A stretch of 24,596 bases of DNA from Nitrospirae bacterium RIFCSPLOW2_12_42_9 (GCA_001805205.1 MHER01000056.1:1-24596), one strand, 5' to 3'. Positions 8,408-17,650 are shown, counted from the first letter of the stretch. The notes: generated by a model not told the origin, from the sequence alone. Numbers and translations are program-made.

Positions 8408-10518
8408 GAGACAGCCTTATCATCCTTTATCCCCTTTTCCCTCAGGGCATCCTTCCTGCTGAGGCGTACCTTCCCCTGCCTGTCTACCTCAATAACCTTA
8501 ACAAGTACCTCATCCCCCTCATTTAAAATATCTGTTACTTCTCTGACCCTGAAGTCTGCAAGCTGAGATATATGTACAAGACCGTCAGTATTGGGCAGTA
8601 TCTCAACAAAGGCGCCGAATTCAACGACCTTCCTTACCTTTCCAAGGTATATCTTACCTACTTCAACTTCTTCTGTTATCCTGCTTATTATTTCAATTGC
8701 CTTGTTTGCAGACTCTTCATCCTGAGAAGCAATGGAAATAAGGCCGGAATCGTTTATGTCTATCTTAACACCGGTCTTCTCGATTATCCCCTTTATAACC
8801 TTACCTCCCGGCCCGATAACCTCTCCTACTTTGGTTGGATTAATCTTCATAGTGAATATCCGCGGTGCATGTTCGGACAGTGTGGCCCTCGGTGCAGATA
8901 TGGCCTCAAGCATCTTATCCAGTATGTAGAGCCGGCCAGTCCTTGCCTGTTCAAGGGACTTCGCCATTATCTCATGATTAATGCCTGCAATCTTTATGTC
9001 CATCTGTATGGCAGTTATCCCGTTTGCTGATCCTGTAACTTTGAAATCCATATCACCGAGATGGTCCTCAAGACCGAGTATATCAGAGAGTATAACTATC
9101 TGATCCCCCTCCTTTATCAATCCCATTGCTATCCCTGCAACAGGGTCCTTAATAGGTACACCTGCATCCATAAGGGCAAGTGTTGCTCCGCAAACTGTTG
9201 CCATCGAAGAAGACCCGTTTGATTCAAGGATATCTGAGACAATCCTCAGTGTATATGGAAATTCTTCTTTACTCGGTATCGCAGGTTTAATCGCCCGCTC
9301 GGCTAATGCCCCATGACCTATCTCCCTCCTGCCGGGTCCGCGTAAAGGTCTTGCCTCACCCACACTGAATGGCGGGAAATTATAGTGAAGCATGAATGCC
9401 TTTGTGGATTCGCCCTCGAGCGCCTCAACAAACTGCTCATCTTCTGAAGTACCGAGGGTAACAACGGCGAGACTCTGTGTCTCTCCCCTTGTGAAAAGCG
9501 CTGAACCATGTGTCCTTGGCAGGATCCCGACCTCACAGGAAATGGGCCTGATATCAGCATGTCCCCTGCCATCTGCCCTTGTCCCTTTTGTGAGTATCAT
9601 CCTCCGCATCTCTCTCTTTTCAATATCATGGAATATTATCCTTATATCCCTGCTCTTTTCCCCTTCCACACCTTCCGGATTTAATTGAGAAAGCACATCA
9701 TTGAGGATCATATCAAGGGTAACCTGGCGCTCAGTCTTATTCGAAATAACCAGTGCATCTAATACTTTGTTGAGAGATAAATTTTCTATCTCCGTAATTA
9801 GATTCTGTATAACTGATGGAACGTGAACTTTGACCTTTTCATGGCCTGCTAATCTCTTTAACTCTGTCTGGAGTTCAATAAGCTTTTGTATCTCCCTGTG
9901 TGCAAGCAGTATACCCTCTAACACTATATTCTCCGGTACCATCTTTGCACCGCCTTCTACCATCATAACAGCATCAGATGTGCCTGCCACAATGAGATTC
10001 AACTCACTATTCTCCAACTCACAAAAACCCGGATTAATGGTGAACTGTCCGTCTATATAACCTACCCTTACAGCGCCAACAGGGATATCAAAGGGTATCC
10101 GGGATATAAAAAGGGCAGCAGAAGAGGCTATTATACCAAGCAGGTCAGTTGAATATCCAAAATCAGCCGAGAGCACAGAAGAGATAATCTGTGTATCGTT
10201 ATAATATCCCTTTGGAAACAAGGGCCTCAAAGGTCTGTCTATCAGTCTGCTCGTCAGTGTTTCCCTTTCTGTAGGTCTACCCTCTCTCCTGAAAAAGCTG
10301 CCCGGTATCCTTCCGACTGCATATGCCTTTTCCTGATAATCCACAGTAAGGGGAAGGAAATCTATCCCTTCCCTGATCTCCTTGCATGAAACAGCGGTTG
10401 ATAATACAACTGTATCACCGTATCTGGCTACAACCGCCCCATCCGCCTGTTTTGCCATCCATCCCGTTTCAAGAGATAATTTTTTTCCGCCTATTTCTGT
10501 TTCTACTTTTTGAATCAT
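8404..10518 (-). CDS. pnp: Polyribonucleotide nucleotidyltransferase (PNPase)
   Basis: A phosphorolytic 3'-5' exoribonuclease of 704 residues. It carries two RNase PH-like domains (about 1-220 and 305-540) separated by an all-helical segment. The catalytic block LEDHLGDMDFKVTG contains Asp485, Asp491 and Lys493, equivalent to the E. coli D486/D492/K494 set. The KH domain has the GPGG loop at 569-572, and an S1 domain lies at about 621-690 (GKIYLGKVRKVVEFGAFVEI). All parts are intact and length is standard. GAGGTGA precedes the ATG. It follows rpsO with a 63-bp gap in which I see no strong hairpin. Its stop overlaps the start of the M16 peptidase gene. Confidence 0.98.
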   Translation of the reverse strand: MIQKVETEIGGKKLSLETGWMAKQADGAVVARYGDTVVLSTAVSCKEIREGIDFLPLTVDYQEKAYAVGRIPGSFFRREGRPTERETLTSRLIDRPLRPLFPKGYYNDTQIISSVLSADFGYSTDLLGIIASSAALFISRIPFDIPVGAVRVGYIDGQFTINPGFCELENSELNLIVAGTSDAVMMVEGGAKMVPENIVLEGILLAHREIQKLIELQTELKRLAGHEKVKVHVPSVIQNLITEIENLSLNKVLDALVISNKTERQVTLDMILNDVLSQLNPEGVEGEKSRDIRIIFHDIEKREMRRMILTKGTRADGRGHADIRPISCEVGILPRTHGSALFTRGETQSLAVVTLGTSEDEQFVEALEGESTKAFMLHYNFPPFSVGEARPLRGPGRREIGHGALAERAIKPAIPSKEEFPYTLRIVSDILESNGSSSMATVCGATLALMDAGVPIKDPVAGIAMGLIKEGDQIVILSDILGLEDHLGDMDFKVTGSANGITAIQMDIKIAGINHEIMAKSLEQARTGRLYILDKMLEAISAPRATLSEHAPRIFTMKINPTKVGEVIGPGGKVIKGIIEKTGVKIDINDSGLISIASQDEESANKAIEIISRITEEVEVGKIYLGKVRKVVEFGAFVEILPNTDGLVHISQLADFRVREVTDILNEGDEVLVKVIEVDRQGKVRLSRKDALREKGIKDDKAVS

Positions 10519-10581
10519 TATTTCACCTCATTTTGTTATATACTAAGACCTTAATGATAGGATAATAGAAAGGTAACTTCA

Positions 10582-10851
10582 CTATTTCCGTAGACCAAGT
10601 TTTGAAATAACATTATTATATTTAATCGCATCAACACTTTTCAAATATTGAAGGTGCTTTCTCCTCTTATTTACCAACTTTAAAAGTCCCATTCTCGAAT
10701 GGTGGTCTTTCTGGTGGGTCTTAAAGTGTTCCGTAAGATATGAAATCTTACTTGTCAGTATGGCAATCTGTACTTCAGGAGAGCCTGTATCCGACTGGTG
10801 CCGGCTATACTCCTTAATGATATTTTGTTTTTCCTGTTTCTCAAGGCTCAT
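10582..10851 (-). CDS. rpsO: Ribosomal protein S15
   Basis: This 89-residue protein has the S15 signature around [20 protein letters not shown] and the family's normal length. It binds 16S rRNA early in 30S assembly. A good Shine-Dalgarno (AAGGGAG) precedes the ATG. It sits in the usual rpsO-pnp pair, downstream of truB by 64 bp, with a candidate extended -10 promoter in that gap. In enterobacteria S15 represses its own translation through a leader pseudoknot; I cannot demonstrate such a structure here. Confidence 0.98.
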   Translation of the reverse strand: MSLEKQEKQNIIKEYSRHQSDTGSPEVQIAILTSKISYLTEHFKTHQKDHHSRMGLLKLVNKRRKHLQYLKSVDAIKYNNVISKLGLRK

Positions 10852-10891
10852 GCTTAACTCCCTTCTAAGTTTAATTTATTATTCGGCCATT

Positions 10892-10900
10892 ATTATATCA
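10892..10900 (-). promoter_or_regulatory. Candidate extended -10 promoter for rpsO-pnp
   Basis: TGATATAAT on the minus strand (10900-10892) is a perfect TATAAT with the TGN extension, in the truB-rpsO gap. The -35 region is weak (TTTAAT). Transcription would start about 33 nt before the rpsO ATG, giving rpsO, pnp and the peptidase an internal promoter. Confidence 0.5.
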
Positions 10901-10915
10901 GAACTTTCTAAATTA

Positions 10916-11623
10916 TTAAAACCTTTTCCTTTCTATCACCTCATCCATACTGATTATCCTTGATTCAAGCTCCCCGGCCTTATTAAGCCTTTCAACATCC
11001 TCTATGTTCAAGGCATCTTTAAGAGTATAGTCCCCTGACCGTAGTCTATCAAGACTCCACATATGCGCGCCAACACCAAGATAATTCCCTATATCTGCGC
11101 ACAATGTTCTTATATAAGTCCCCTTGGAACAGGTTACATCAAATTTTATCAAAGGAACAGAAAAGTCAAGAAGCTTAATATCCCGTATAAATACCTCACG
11201 CGGCTTTCTTGGGATTTCTTTCCCCTTTCTCGCAAGACGGTAAAGAGGAACCCCTCCGACCTTTATAGCGGAATACATGGGCGGGATCTGCACTATCTTA
11301 CCACTGAATTTTCTGAATGCCTCCTCTGCATCTTCCCTTGTTATATTAAAAGATACTGTCTCATTCAAAACCTTTCCTGTTGCATCCTGTGTATCTGTTA
11401 TCACACCTAATTTCATAATAGCCCTGTATTCTTTATCAACTTCTGACAAATAATCAGCAAGCTTTGTCGCCTTCCCGATGCATATGCAGAGTACACCGGT
11501 TGCATCAGGGTCCAGTGTGCCTGTGTGACCTATTTTCCGGACACCCAGTAAACCACGCAGTTTGGCTACAACATCATGAGATGTCCAGCCTTTCGGTTTA
11601 TTTATAATCAGTAATCCGTTCAT
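10916..11623 (-). CDS. truB: tRNA pseudouridine-55 synthase TruB, short form
   Basis: This 235-residue enzyme makes pseudouridine at position 55 of the tRNA T loop. The catalytic motif GHTGTLDPDATGVL holds the nucleophile Asp38. The N-terminal KPKGWTSHDVV and the later GTYIRTLCADIG and RLRSGDYTL motifs are also present. The protein stops soon after the catalytic domain (MDEVIERKRF), so the C-terminal PUA-like domain found in about 300-residue homologues is absent. No leftover coding sequence for that domain is visible before rpsO, so it looks naturally short rather than frameshifted. The start overlaps the nrnA stop (ATGA). Confidence 0.95.
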   Translation of the reverse strand: MNGLLIINKPKGWTSHDVVAKLRGLLGVRKIGHTGTLDPDATGVLCICIGKATKLADYLSEVDKEYRAIMKLGVITDTQDATGKVLNETVSFNITREDAEEAFRKFSGKIVQIPPMYSAIKVGGVPLYRLARKGKEIPRKPREVFIRDIKLLDFSVPLIKFDVTCSKGTYIRTLCADIGNYLGVGAHMWSLDRLRSGDYTLKDALNIEDVERLNKAGELESRIISMDEVIERKRF

Positions 11624-12570
11624 AAAAATGTCCTTGCGCTGTCTACAACCCTTTTCTTAACTTCCTCATGTCCACCCTGGATAAAAAAACCTGCGGCCAT
11701 ACTGTGTCCACCGCCGCCAAATTCAAGCGCCATATTCGACACATCTACTTTACCATTAGAACGAAGACTTATCTTCCATCCCTGGTTTGATTCCCTGAAA
11801 AGGATAGCCACCTCTACACCTTCTATAGAGCGCGGAAAATTAATAAAATCTTCAACATCCTCTTTTGATGTACCAGTCTCTCTATACATCTGTTCTTTCA
11901 CAGTTATCCATGAAATCTTACCATCATCACTGCGATCCAGACTCTCCAGTATCAGCCCCAGCAGTTTTATCCGCCCAATGTTATTCCTGTTAAATATCTG
12001 CTCAGCTATATTCCATGGCATGGCACCGGCGCTAACCATCTCTTGAGCAATCTTAAACGTCTCTGAAGTAGTATTCGAGTATCTGAAGGACCCTGTCTCT
12101 GTCATGATAGCCGTGTAGATACAGGTGGCAATATCAGGAGTAAGAGATATATTGAGTCTCTTCATTATGTCATATATAAGCTGGGCTGATGCTACAGCAT
12201 CTTCAACAAAATTTACTGCACCAAAACCTTTGTTTGTTACATGATGATCTATATTTATCAGGATATCACCAGGTATATTGTCAATCTTTAAAAACCCGAC
12301 CCTCTCCAAATCCCCGCAATCCACTGTAATAACCGCATCAAATCTCCTATCAATCATTTTTGCCTGTTTTATTGTATCACTGGAAGGGAGAAACTTTAAT
12401 CCCTTTGGAACAGGATCCTGCGTAATAACTTCAACCTTTTTCCCGATAGAAGAGAGGGCAAGAGCAAGGGCAAGAGAAGAACCTATGGCATCTCCTTCAG
12501 GATTAACATGTGTTGTTATCAGAAATGTCTCTCTCTTTCTTATCTCAAGTAATATATCTTCTATGCTCAT
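11620..12570 (-). CDS. nrnA: DHH/DHHA1 phosphoesterase, NrnA-type nano-RNase
   Basis: This 316-residue protein has the DHH superfamily metal-binding motifs: HVNPEGDAIGS (21-31), VDCGD (83-87) and NIDHHVTN (from about 106). The DHHA1 signature GGGGHSMAAG lies at 285-294. NrnA proteins degrade 2-5 nt RNAs and can dephosphorylate 3'-phosphoadenosine 5'-phosphate; which activity dominates here cannot be told from sequence. The length fits NrnA rather than RecJ. It overlaps rbfA upstream and truB downstream by ATGA junctions, so it is co-translated with ribosome and tRNA maturation factors. Confidence 0.93.
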   Translation of the reverse strand: MSIEDILLEIRKRETFLITTHVNPEGDAIGSSLALALALSSIGKKVEVITQDPVPKGLKFLPSSDTIKQAKMIDRRFDAVITVDCGDLERVGFLKIDNIPGDILINIDHHVTNKGFGAVNFVEDAVASAQLIYDIMKRLNISLTPDIATCIYTAIMTETGSFRYSNTTSETFKIAQEMVSAGAMPWNIAEQIFNRNNIGRIKLLGLILESLDRSDDGKISWITVKEQMYRETGTSKEDVEDFINFPRSIEGVEVAILFRESNQGWKISLRSNGKVDVSNMALEFGGGGHSMAAGFFIQGGHEEVKKRVVDSARTFL

Positions 12571-12917
12571 TTATCCCCCTTATTTATCTCATCCAGGATA
12601 CTCAGTACCTCATCAGCCTTATCCATAGATGTATCCAGCTTAAAGAGTATATCGGGTGTAAACTTTATCTTAAGCCTGTGACCTATCTCTCCCCTGATAA
12701 AACCTGAGGCGCTTTTCAACCCCTCCATTGTCTGAATCTTTGCCTTTTCATCTCCATAAACACTGACAAATACCTTTGCATGTCTCAAATCTTCACTCAC
12801 CTCAACAGCAGTTATTGTTACGAATCCTATCCTCGGATCATTCAATCTCCTTACGATCATATCAGATATTTCACTCCTTATCTGATCCCCGATTCTTTCT
12901 ACCCTTTTATATGTCAT
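12567..12917 (-). CDS. rbfA: Ribosome-binding factor A
   Basis: This 116-residue, single KH-like domain protein contains the RbfA pattern DPRIGFVTITAVEVSEDL followed by AKVFVSVYG. It binds the 30S subunit and assists late maturation of the 5' end of 16S rRNA. Length is typical. The ATG overlaps the ylxP stop and its own stop overlaps the nrnA start, both as ATGA. This is the standard position after infB. Confidence 0.96.
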   Translation of the reverse strand: MTYKRVERIGDQIRSEISDMIVRRLNDPRIGFVTITAVEVSEDLRHAKVFVSVYGDEKAKIQTMEGLKSASGFIRGEIGHRLKIKFTPDILFKLDTSMDKADEVLSILDEINKGDK

Positions 12918-13195
12918 AAAAATTCCATGTTGTACTTCAATAACTCAACTGTATGATTCGCCTGCAGCATATTTATTACCTTATCAAGGACACCATTTAA
13001 ATATCTCTTTTCCACCCCGATGCATGCAATCCCGAGGACAACCCGCTGCCATAGGTCATGACCGTCTATCTCTGCTACTGATACGTTATAATTCTGCCGG
13101 ATCCTGTCTTTGATACTCTTTATGACCTGTCTTTTCCCTTTCAGGGAACCGCTGTCAGGGATATGCAGTTCTACTATACAAATACCAACTACCAT
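12914..13195 (-). CDS. ylxP: DUF503/YlxP family protein
   Basis: A 93-residue protein of the DUF503 family, starting MVVGICIVELHIPDSGSLKG. YlxP-type proteins are small ribosome-associated factors encoded between infB and rbfA; the molecular role is poorly defined. I placed the start at ATG 13195 because this gives the family's usual N terminus and length. The frame stays open back to a GTG at 13255, immediately after the infB stop, but those extra 20 residues cross a hairpin (13211-13242) and do not resemble the family. The Shine-Dalgarno before ATG 13195 is poor, so some translational coupling to infB is possible. The stop overlaps the rbfA start. Confidence 0.9.
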   Translation of the reverse strand: MVVGICIVELHIPDSGSLKGKRQVIKSIKDRIRQNYNVSVAEIDGHDLWQRVVLGIACIGVEKRYLNGVLDKVINMLQANHTVELLKYNMEFL

Positions 13196-13210
13196 ATAAT
13201 AAGAAAGAAG

Positions 13211-13242
13211 CCACGAAATTACACATTTGCATTTATTCGTGG
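13211..13242. repeat. Hairpin between infB and ylxP
   Basis: CCACGAA (13211-13217) and TTCGTGG (13236-13242) are perfect 7-nt inverted arms around an 18-nt loop. There is no T run, so it is not a terminator on either strand. It resembles the CCACGAAT-type dispersed intergenic palindromes seen in many genomes. Confidence 0.55.
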
Positions 13243-13255
13243 TTATCAGCCTCAC

Positions 13256-15775
13256 TTATAACTTGGCTGCAATCTTTTCAATAACGAATGCCTCTATTAT
13301 ATCTCCTGCTTTGATATCACTAAAGTTCTCAATACTTATTCCACACTCATATCCGGCCTGAACCTCCCTGACATCGTCCTTAAAACGGCGCAGCGATGCA
13401 ATCTTGCCTTTATAAATCTCCACATTATCCCTGATAAGTCTTACACCGGTATTTGAGCGGGAAATGTTGCCGTCTAATATATAAGAACCTGCAATTGTAC
13501 CAATCTTTGATATACTGAAGACCTGCCTTACCTCTGCCCTCCCTACAACCTGTTCCCTGATAGTTGGTTCGAGCAGTCCCTCCATTGCTGCCTTTACATC
13601 TGAAACTGCATCATATATTATGTTATACAAGCGTATATCTACGCTCTCCTTTTCTGCGATTACCATAGCCTTTGGTTCAGGTCTTACATTAAATCCGATG
13701 ATAATGGCGTTTGAAGCGGATGCGAGCATAATATCAGTCTCTGTAATCCCGCCAACACCTCCATGTATGATCCTTACTTTTACAGCTTCGGTACCAAGTC
13801 TCGCAAGGGCCTCATTTACTGCCTCAACTGATCCCTGGACATCGGCCTTTATTATTATATTCAGCTCACGTACAACACCCTTCTTGATCTGACTGTATAA
13901 CTCATCGAGGGTTACCTTATTTGCCTTCTCAAGACCTGCTATCCTCTGTTTCTGAAGTCTCGCAGAAGCTACAGACTTGGCAATATGTTCATCATCAACC
14001 GCTACAAATGTATCCCCTGCCTGAGGCACGCCTGAAAATCCCAATACCTCTACAGGAGTTGCAGGAAATGCATTATTGATAGGTTTCCCTTTATCGTTTA
14101 ATAGCATCCTGACACGCCCAAAGTATGTACCACACACAAACGGGTCACCCTGTTTTAACATCCCTCCCTGGACTAATACAGTTGCAACCGGACCCCGGCC
14201 TTTATCAAGTTTGGCTTCAAGTATGACACCCCTGGCATTCTTGTCCGGGTTCGCCTTGAGTTCAAGCACCTCGGCCTGTAACAACACCATCTCCAGAAGA
14301 TGATCCAGACCAATCCTCTGCTTTGCAGATACCTCAACAAAGATGTTCTGGCCGCCCCAGGCTTCAGGCACAAGACCATATTTTGTAAGCTCCTGTCTGA
14401 TACGTTCAGGGTTAGCGCCTGGTTTATCTATCTTGTTAATAGCAACTATTATAGGTACATTAGCTGCCTTGGCGTGGTTTATAGCCTCAATAGTCTGCGG
14501 CATAACACCATCATCCGCAGCTACCACAAGTATAACAATATCTGTAACCTTTGCCCCCCTTGCCCTCATTGCAGTAAATGCCTCATGACCCGGAGTGTCG
14601 AGGAACACAATCCTTCTTCCTTCTGTATCAACCACATATGCACCTATGTGCTGTGTAATCCCGCCTGCCTCTGCCTCAGTAACTTTAGTCTTTCTGATGG
14701 AATCGAGGAGAGAGGTCTTACCGTGATCTACGTGTCCCATAACTGTTACAACCGGCGCCCTTGGTTTTAACAGCTCAGGCGTATCCTCCACTCCTTCTAT
14801 GACCTCTTCTAATTTTTTCTCTGCAGCAACTTCAACTTTTAACCCGTAAGAATCGGCAATAAGAACCGCTGCATCTATATCTATGGGGTGATTTATAGTG
14901 ACCATCATGCCCATCTCAATCAGCTTTGCCATAATCTCACTTGATTTCTGGCCTATTAAATCTGCAAACTCCTTTACTGTTGTACCTTCATATATCTTTA
15001 TCACTTTTTTCCTTGGTTTTGTTATTTCAACAAGCTGGTCAGTTTTAATCTTTCTATGAATTGCAGATAACTTTCCCCTTTTTTCTTTCTTTGGGATAAC
15101 CTTGAAACTCTTCCATCTGTGTGATATGAGGAGATCCTCTTCAGGTTCGCTGATTATAACTTTAATACCCTTTTTCTTCTGCTCTTTTACCCCTGTCTTC
15201 TCTCCCGCAAGCCTCTCTTTCTCTTTAACCTCTGTATGAGGTATAACCGGTTTGCTTACAGGGACCTTTGTCCCGACTATACCTCCGATCTCCTCCTTTA
15301 TCTTTGTTTCTATAATCTCAGTTATGTCAGGAATCTTTTCCTCTAAGATTGTTCCTGATGGACCCTCTCCAACATGTTCCTTACCCTTCTCCTCTATAAC
15401 CTTTTTCTCTTCTGCCTTTATTTTCCCTGGTACGATTTCTTCTTTTTGAATTTGTATTGGCTGAATATCGTGTGGCTGAATTTTAGGTTGTTCCTCTGTC
15501 ACCGGATGGACCTTTTGTTCATCTGCAACTTCAGGTTTAGCTTTTTTCTTGATGAGAATAGTCTTTGTGGCACTCTTTACCCCTTTAAAGACTTCGCTTA
15601 CCTTATTGGTCCCTCCTCTGGTATTTAGCCTTCTTCTGATCAACTCAGTAGTATTCGCATCGAGTGATTTCATGTGGCTGGACACATCTATCCCCATCTT
15701 CTTGATCTCCTCAAGAAAATCGCTGCTACTCATGTTAAACTCCTTAGCCAGCTCAAAAACCCTCTTACCACTCAT
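13256..15775 (-). CDS. infB: Translation initiation factor IF-2
   Basis: A 839-residue GTPase that places fMet-tRNA on the 30S subunit and promotes subunit joining. Residues 1-50 form the IF2-N domain. A charged, Lys/Glu/Pro-rich linker of low complexity runs to about 240, and a second IF2-N-like helical domain covers about 258-312. The G domain has GHVDHGKT (347-354), DTPGHEAF (393-400), NKID (447-450) and VSAK. Domains II, III and the C-terminal fMet-tRNA-binding domain follow ([20 protein letters not shown]). It is full length and intact. AAGGAG lies 9 nt before the ATG. It follows nusA across a 113-bp gap containing a hairpin. Confidence 0.98.
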   Translation of the reverse strand: MSGKRVFELAKEFNMSSSDFLEEIKKMGIDVSSHMKSLDANTTELIRRRLNTRGGTNKVSEVFKGVKSATKTILIKKKAKPEVADEQKVHPVTEEQPKIQPHDIQPIQIQKEEIVPGKIKAEEKKVIEEKGKEHVGEGPSGTILEEKIPDITEIIETKIKEEIGGIVGTKVPVSKPVIPHTEVKEKERLAGEKTGVKEQKKKGIKVIISEPEEDLLISHRWKSFKVIPKKEKRGKLSAIHRKIKTDQLVEITKPRKKVIKIYEGTTVKEFADLIGQKSSEIMAKLIEMGMMVTINHPIDIDAAVLIADSYGLKVEVAAEKKLEEVIEGVEDTPELLKPRAPVVTVMGHVDHGKTSLLDSIRKTKVTEAEAGGITQHIGAYVVDTEGRRIVFLDTPGHEAFTAMRARGAKVTDIVILVVAADDGVMPQTIEAINHAKAANVPIIVAINKIDKPGANPERIRQELTKYGLVPEAWGGQNIFVEVSAKQRIGLDHLLEMVLLQAEVLELKANPDKNARGVILEAKLDKGRGPVATVLVQGGMLKQGDPFVCGTYFGRVRMLLNDKGKPINNAFPATPVEVLGFSGVPQAGDTFVAVDDEHIAKSVASARLQKQRIAGLEKANKVTLDELYSQIKKGVVRELNIIIKADVQGSVEAVNEALARLGTEAVKVRIIHGGVGGITETDIMLASASNAIIIGFNVRPEPKAMVIAEKESVDIRLYNIIYDAVSDVKAAMEGLLEPTIREQVVGRAEVRQVFSISKIGTIAGSYILDGNISRSNTGVRLIRDNVEIYKGKIASLRRFKDDVREVQAGYECGISIENFSDIKAGDIIEAFVIEKIAAKL

Positions 15776-15809
15776 TCCTGGTTGCTCCTTCCGTATCTTT
15801 CACAAAAGT

Positions 15810-15851
15810 CACAAAGAATATCTTTTAATTATTTCCTCTGCGTTCTTTGTG
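15810..15851. repeat. Inverted repeat with CACAGAGG-type motif between nusA and infB
   Basis: CACAAAGAA (15810-15818) and TTCTTTGTG (15843-15851) are perfect 9-nt arms around 24 nt. The flank on the minus strand reads CCACAGAGGCACAAAGAACG, a motif resembling dispersed intergenic repeats in many bacteria. It has no T run. It fills much of the 113-bp gap. Confidence 0.55.
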
Positions 15852-15888
15852 CCTCTGTGGTCCATTCTCATCTCCTTTTGTGCACCCG

Positions 15889-17016
15889 TTATGCCTTTTC
15901 CTCTTCTCTTGCCTTGTTCTCTATCTGGATTTCCCTTGCCATACTCTGCTCTATCTCGATATCTTTCTCTTTAGACCGTTTTGCATCGTATTCTGACTCA
16001 TTGATAATATCAATCTTCCAGTTCGTCAGCTTTGCAGCAAGCCTTACATTCTGTCCTTTCTTGCCAATCGCAAGAGATAACTGCTGATCTGATACTACCA
16101 CAAGTGCAGACTTCTCTTCCTCGTTTATGCCCACTCTTTCGACTACAGCAGGACTCAGTGATTCGGCTATAAAGACCCTCGGGTCTTCAGACCATGGTAT
16201 AATATCAATCTTCTCTCCTTTAAGTTCCCTGACTACAGCCTGCACCCTGGATCCCTTCATTCCAACACAGGCACCTACAGGGTCAACCGAGGGGTCCTTC
16301 GATAATACAGATATCTTTGTCCTGTCCCCTGGTTCTCTGACTACATTCTTAATCTCTACTATCTTCTCATATATCTCCGGAACCTCTATTGCAAATAATT
16401 TTCTGATGAATTCCGGATGAGTCCGTGTCAGAATGAGTTGAGGCCCCTTTGCTGATGGTTTTACCTCACATAAATATGCCCTGATACGATCACCACGTCT
16501 GAAAGTCTCTCTGGGTATCTGTTCTTTATACGGAAGCAACGCCTCTGTCTTTCCGAGATCAACAATGTAGTTCCTGCTCTCCTGTCCTAAAATAACACCA
16601 TGAACTATATCACCCTGACGATCAATAAAATCTTTATAGACAGTATCCCACTCTGCCTCACGGACCTTCTGGAAAATAACCTGCTTTGCTGTCTGTGCTG
16701 CTATTCTACCAAAGTCACCCACTTCTATCAACGCACCTATCTCATCTCCCAACTCTGCCTCACTGTCTAATTTCTTTGCCTCTTCAAACTCGATCTCCTC
16801 TTTTGGATTTGTGACCTTTTCAACTATTTTTTTAATTAAAATTACCTGTATCTCACCAGACTTTGAGTCTATCTCAACCTGAATGTTATCCGAGCCCCCG
16901 AAACACTTCTTTGCTGCTGTCTGAAGGGCAGACTTAACAGCGCCTATTATAGTATTGCTGTCAATACCCTTTTCCCTGCTTATCTGCTCTATAACATTGA
17001 TCAGTTCTCTGTTCAT
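15889..17016 (-). CDS. nusA: Transcription termination/antitermination factor NusA
   Basis: A 375-residue RNA polymerase-associated factor governing pausing, termination and antitermination. It has the NusA N-terminal domain (about 1-125), an S1 domain (about 138-195, GDIVHGVILGQESRNYIVDL) and tandem KH domains, the first with VGACVGMKGSRVQAV and the second with LAIGKKGQNVRLAAKL. A short charged tail ends the protein; the E. coli-type acidic repeats are absent, as in most bacteria. I chose ATG 17016 (MNRELINVIEQ), the conserved family start, with GGAGGAA upstream, over an in-frame TTG at 17046. It follows rimP by 54 bp. NusA may act on the terminator in its own operon leader. Confidence 0.97.
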   Translation of the reverse strand: MNRELINVIEQISREKGIDSNTIIGAVKSALQTAAKKCFGGSDNIQVEIDSKSGEIQVILIKKIVEKVTNPKEEIEFEEAKKLDSEAELGDEIGALIEVGDFGRIAAQTAKQVIFQKVREAEWDTVYKDFIDRQGDIVHGVILGQESRNYIVDLGKTEALLPYKEQIPRETFRRGDRIRAYLCEVKPSAKGPQLILTRTHPEFIRKLFAIEVPEIYEKIVEIKNVVREPGDRTKISVLSKDPSVDPVGACVGMKGSRVQAVVRELKGEKIDIIPWSEDPRVFIAESLSPAVVERVGINEEEKSALVVVSDQQLSLAIGKKGQNVRLAAKLTNWKIDIINESEYDAKRSKEKDIEIEQSMAREIQIENKAREEEKA

Positions 17017-17070
17017 CAGTTCCACTTCCTCCAACAAACCGTTCAAACCACTTAAATAGTTAATACAATA

Positions 17071-17523
17071 CTAAAATTCCACCTCAAGCCTTGCCTTTGC
17101 AATATCCGAGAATAATATCTCTATTTTATTATTATCTTCTGTCTCTATCGTAATCTTTGCCGCTTCCATCTCTGCTGATATTATCCTCCCCCTGAACGAA
17201 GTCATTTTGTTAAAAGGTATTTTAGTATTTATCTTGATTAATCTTCCTTTGTATTTTACAAAATCCTCCATACGTTTAAGAAGCCTGTCAAGCCCCGGAG
17301 AAGAAACCTCCAATAAATACGCATGCGGGATAGCATCTTCGGCATCCAGTATCCGGCTTAACCTGGCACTCACCTTTGTACAGTCATCGAGGGTCACCCC
17401 TCCCTCCCTATCTATATAAATGCGGAGAATCCAACGCTTACCATGTGTAATATATTCTATATTATCCAGTTCTAAATCACACGAATTGACAACTGATTTT
17501 ATTATATCCTTTATATCTCCCAT
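17071..17523 (-). CDS. rimP: Ribosome maturation factor RimP
   Basis: A 150-residue protein with the RimP signature LLEVSSPGLDRLL at about 94-106 and the N-terminal half RIYIDREGGVTLDDC. It assists 30S subunit maturation. This is the first gene of the rimP-nusA-infB operon, as in most bacteria. The Shine-Dalgarno before the ATG is weak (ACGAG). A strong intrinsic terminator hairpin lies about 35 nt upstream inside the leader, with a candidate promoter beyond it. Confidence 0.96.
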   Translation of the reverse strand: MGDIKDIIKSVVNSCDLELDNIEYITHGKRWILRIYIDREGGVTLDDCTKVSARLSRILDAEDAIPHAYLLEVSSPGLDRLLKRMEDFVKYKGRLIKINTKIPFNKMTSFRGRIISAEMEAAKITIETEDNNKIEILFSDIAKARLEVEF

Positions 17524-17557
17524 CTCGTAAAAATCACATTAAAAAGCATTTTTCTCT

Positions 17558-17589
17558 AAAAAAAAAGTGGGCCATACCACCGCCCACTT
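17558..17589 (-). terminator. Intrinsic terminator/attenuator in the rimP-nusA-infB leader
   Basis: On the minus strand AAGTGGGC (17589-17582) pairs with GCCCACTT (17572-17565) over a 9-nt loop and runs directly into T9 (17566-17558). It sits between a candidate promoter (17618-17646) and the rimP ATG, so it could attenuate the operon. The other strand has no T tract. Confidence 0.75.
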
Positions 17590-17617
17590 GAGAAGTTGAG
17601 CTCGATTGTGTAATTTA

Positions 17618-17646
17618 GATATAGCATAATAGAATGAAAAAAGCAA
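17618..17646 (-). promoter_or_regulatory. Candidate promoter of the rimP-nusA-infB operon
   Basis: On the minus strand TTGCTT (17646-17641) is followed after 17 nt by TATATC (17623-17618). The boxes are moderate. The predicted start is about 90 nt upstream of rimP, leaving the terminator hairpin in the leader. It is divergent to the tRNA-Leu promoter. Confidence 0.4.
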
Positions 17647-17650
17647 CACC

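Noticed and set aside
10519..10581. Possible regulatory hairpin between rpsO and pnp
   Set aside because: In enterobacteria this gap carries a terminator and an RNase III site, but I see no convincing stem here.
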